Of a stretch of 37,603 nucleotides of DNA, positions 36,575 to 37,603 are shown in pieces (the first letter of the stretch is position 1; each line of letters opens with the position of its first letter). The stretch is from Candidatus Bathyarchaeota archaeon (lineage in GTDB: Archaea; Thermoproteota; Bathyarchaeia; Bathyarchaeales; Bathycorpusculaceae). The stretch lies in the NCBI GenBank assembly GCA_003589585.1, contig QYYE01000004.1, positions 1-37,603 of the forward strand. The letters run 5' to 3'. Both the position numbers and the translations under genes were made by a program. The notes beneath the pieces were generated by a model. The model saw nothing but the letters and a program-made list of their open reading frames with translations. It was not told the DNA's origin and made no database searches.

Positions 36575-37366
36575 ATGAGTCTCCGCCTAAACCCTGAATA
36601 CGAAAAACTGTTGCCAAAAATGCCTGAGGAAGAATTTGCTGAGCTCAAAGAATCCATAAAGGCGGAGGGACAACATTACTCAATCATCGCCAATGAAGAC
36701 CTTGAGGTTTTGGATGGGCACCACCGGTTTCGCGCCTGCACTGAACTGGGGATTGAACCGGATTTTGAGGTGCGTAAGTTTGAGGATAAGTTGCTGGAGA
36801 AAAAATTCGTTATAGAAGCAAACCTTAGGAGAAGGCACTTGAATAATTTTCAGCTTGTTGAGTTAGCGGTGCCGCTGCTTGAGATTGAAAAAGCTCTGGC
36901 GAAGAAGCGTCAGGTTAAGGGCGGTAAAGATGGGCGGAATTTGCAGTTGGGGTTAGCGTCAGATGATGCAGAGCCCAAGTTTAAGGGGAAAGCAACTGAA
37001 GCGGTGGCTAAAAAGGCTGGTGTTTCCACGCGGACTTTTGAACGGGGCAAGAGGATACTGGAGGGAGCAAGTGAGGAGGATAAGCAGAGGCTTAGGGAAG
37101 GAAAAACCAGCATCGCCAAAGTCTACCAAGAGGTTGTTTCAGCTGGAAACGTTCAGGCAAAAAAAGAGTCTGCTGAGCAGCCTATTGTGAAGCAGGAGTC
37201 TGAGCTTGACTTGCAAAACAAGGCCGAGCTGCTCTCGTTTTTGGAGCGGCTGCTTAAGCAAGAAGTGTTTTGTCCATCCTGTGGGCACTTGATGTTTGAA
37301 TGCAGCAAATGCCACCGTACGCTGCAGGAATCGTTAAAGGGCTACCGCAAAGATGCTGGGAAATAG
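36575..37366 (+). CDS. ParB-like nuclease-domain protein with C-terminal zinc ribbon
   Basis: A 263-residue protein. Residues about 1-90 are a ParB/Srx-type N-terminal domain with LDGHHRFRAC (Asp46-His50 region) and ANLRRRHLN; residues about 135-165 hold a helix-turn-helix (TEAVAKKAGVSTRTFERG); the C-terminus has a zinc ribbon Cys233-x2-Cys236 and Cys243-x2-Cys246. The ATG at 36575 is preceded by AAAAGGAG. ParB proteins bind parS-like sites and segregate DNA with ParA, but no parA is adjacent, and such orphans in archaea also occur in integrated elements or as regulators. The palindrome upstream is a natural candidate binding site. Codon and base use look like the neighbours, so recent transfer is not evident. 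Confidence 0.83.
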   Translation: MSLRLNPEYEKLLPKMPEEEFAELKESIKAEGQHYSIIANEDLEVLDGHHRFRACTELGIEPDFEVRKFEDKLLEKKFVIEANLRRRHLNNFQLVELAVPLLEIEKALAKKRQVKGGKDGRNLQLGLASDDAEPKFKGKATEAVAKKAGVSTRTFERGKRILEGASEEDKQRLREGKTSIAKVYQEVVSAGNVQAKKESAEQPIVKQESELDLQNKAELLSFLERLLKQEVFCPSCGHLMFECSKCHRTLQESLKGYRKDAGK

Positions 37367-37440
37367 TTTGCTTTTGGCTGGTTAAGCTCTCATTGTGGGC
37401 GGTCCTTTCACCATGCGAGTGGTCAATATGGGGTTTGTTG

Positions 37441-37582
37441 GCTTGTTTGCTTTTTCTGTAGTAGTTGTTGATTAGACCCTCTCCCCTCCACATCAACAAC
37501 CTGCGGTTTGCTTTGCCAATTGCTTTTTGCCTTCTGCATTTGGTTTGGGTTGCTGCCTGGTTGTGCAATCCTCCACAAGCAG
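37441..37582 (+). repeat. Copy B of the diverged GT-rich intergenic element
   Basis: Contains GCTTGTTT (37441), TAGTTGTTG (37462), TGCGGTTTGC (37502) and the 26-base block 37557-37582 in the same order as copy A at 8052-8182. Spacing between blocks differs, and the total length is 142 against 131 bases. Confidence 0.4.
37464..37500. other. Stem-loop with 9-bp perfect stem and pyrimidine-rich loop
   Basis: GTTGTTGAT pairs perfectly with ATCAACAAC; the 19-base loop is TAGACCCTCTCCCCTCCAC. It lies inside copy B of the GT-rich element. It is about 100 bases after the parB stop and could serve as a transcript-end structure or belong to a small RNA. Confidence 0.45.
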
Positions 37583-37603
37583 ATAGGAAAAGTTTTAATC
37601 ACT

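Larger units (their letters stand above)
37367..37603. other. GT-rich gap after parB, no gene seen
   Basis: The last 237 bases hold no plus-strand frame of note. The minus-strand frame 37254-37568 is basic, low-complexity and mostly antisense to the parB 3' end and repeat, so I do not call it. The stretch contains the second copy of the GT-rich element and its stem-loop. Confidence 0.4.

Noticed and set aside
37254-37568. Minus-strand 104-residue frame at the window end
   Set aside because: Basic, low-complexity, antisense to the parB end and overlapping the repeated element; no start signal seen.

Overview
This window is archaeal chromosomal DNA. Diagnostic genes are methenyl-H4MPT cyclohydrolase (mch), Nop5 with fibrillarin, DnaG-type primase, a family B DNA polymerase, an archaeal-type triosephosphate isomerase, an archaeal UMP kinase and a TrmB-family regulator. 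Several genes have AT-rich TATA-like boxes a few tens of bases upstream. TTG and GTG starts are frequent. The H4MPT C1 enzyme, HTH/NrdD fusion and GT-C glycosyltransferases fit an anaerobic, uncultivated lineage such as Bathyarchaeia. That placement is my inference from protein flavour, not from a marker phylogeny. I see no rRNA, tRNA, CRISPR array or insertion sequence.

Layout. 0-7.5 kb: tail of a metal ABC permease, a Nudix hydrolase, a SERCA-like Ca2+ P-type ATPase, mch, two small proteins, a surface Kelch protein and a universal stress protein. 7.6-15 kb: a small Cys protein, pyrB behind a structured GT-rich leader, a convergent HTH/ATP-cone/NrdD-like protein that lacks the glycyl-radical glycine, a membrane histidine kinase, and the overlapping nop5-fibrillarin pair. 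15-22.5 kb: RNase HII, a TrmB-CBS regulator with a palindrome over its promoter, then tightly spaced tpiA, DUF89 and glycogen debranching enzyme genes, with a GalT-like nucleotidyltransferase converging on them; this looks like a sugar/glycogen block. 22.6-27 kb: two GT-C membrane glycosyltransferases flanking an acyltransferase, probably for envelope glycans. 27-32.5 kb: UMP kinase, AlkA-like glycosylase, an ABC exporter whose permease is frameshifted, a DUF3795 protein, and a PAS/methyl-accepting protein broken by four apparent single-base losses. 32.5-37.6 kb: a family B polymerase with a degraded proofreading site, convergent dnaG with no canonical start codon, a 0.5 kb non-coding gap holding a 31-bp-stem hairpin, and an orphan ParB-like protein with a zinc ribbon.

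The most unusual items are the glycyl-radical-less NrdD fused to a DNA-binding domain (a candidate nucleotide-sensing regulator), the polymerase with lost exonuclease residues next to primase, the large hairpin plus 15-bp palindrome upstream of parB, and a diverged GT-rich intergenic element present twice (about 8.05-8.18 kb and 37.44-37.58 kb).
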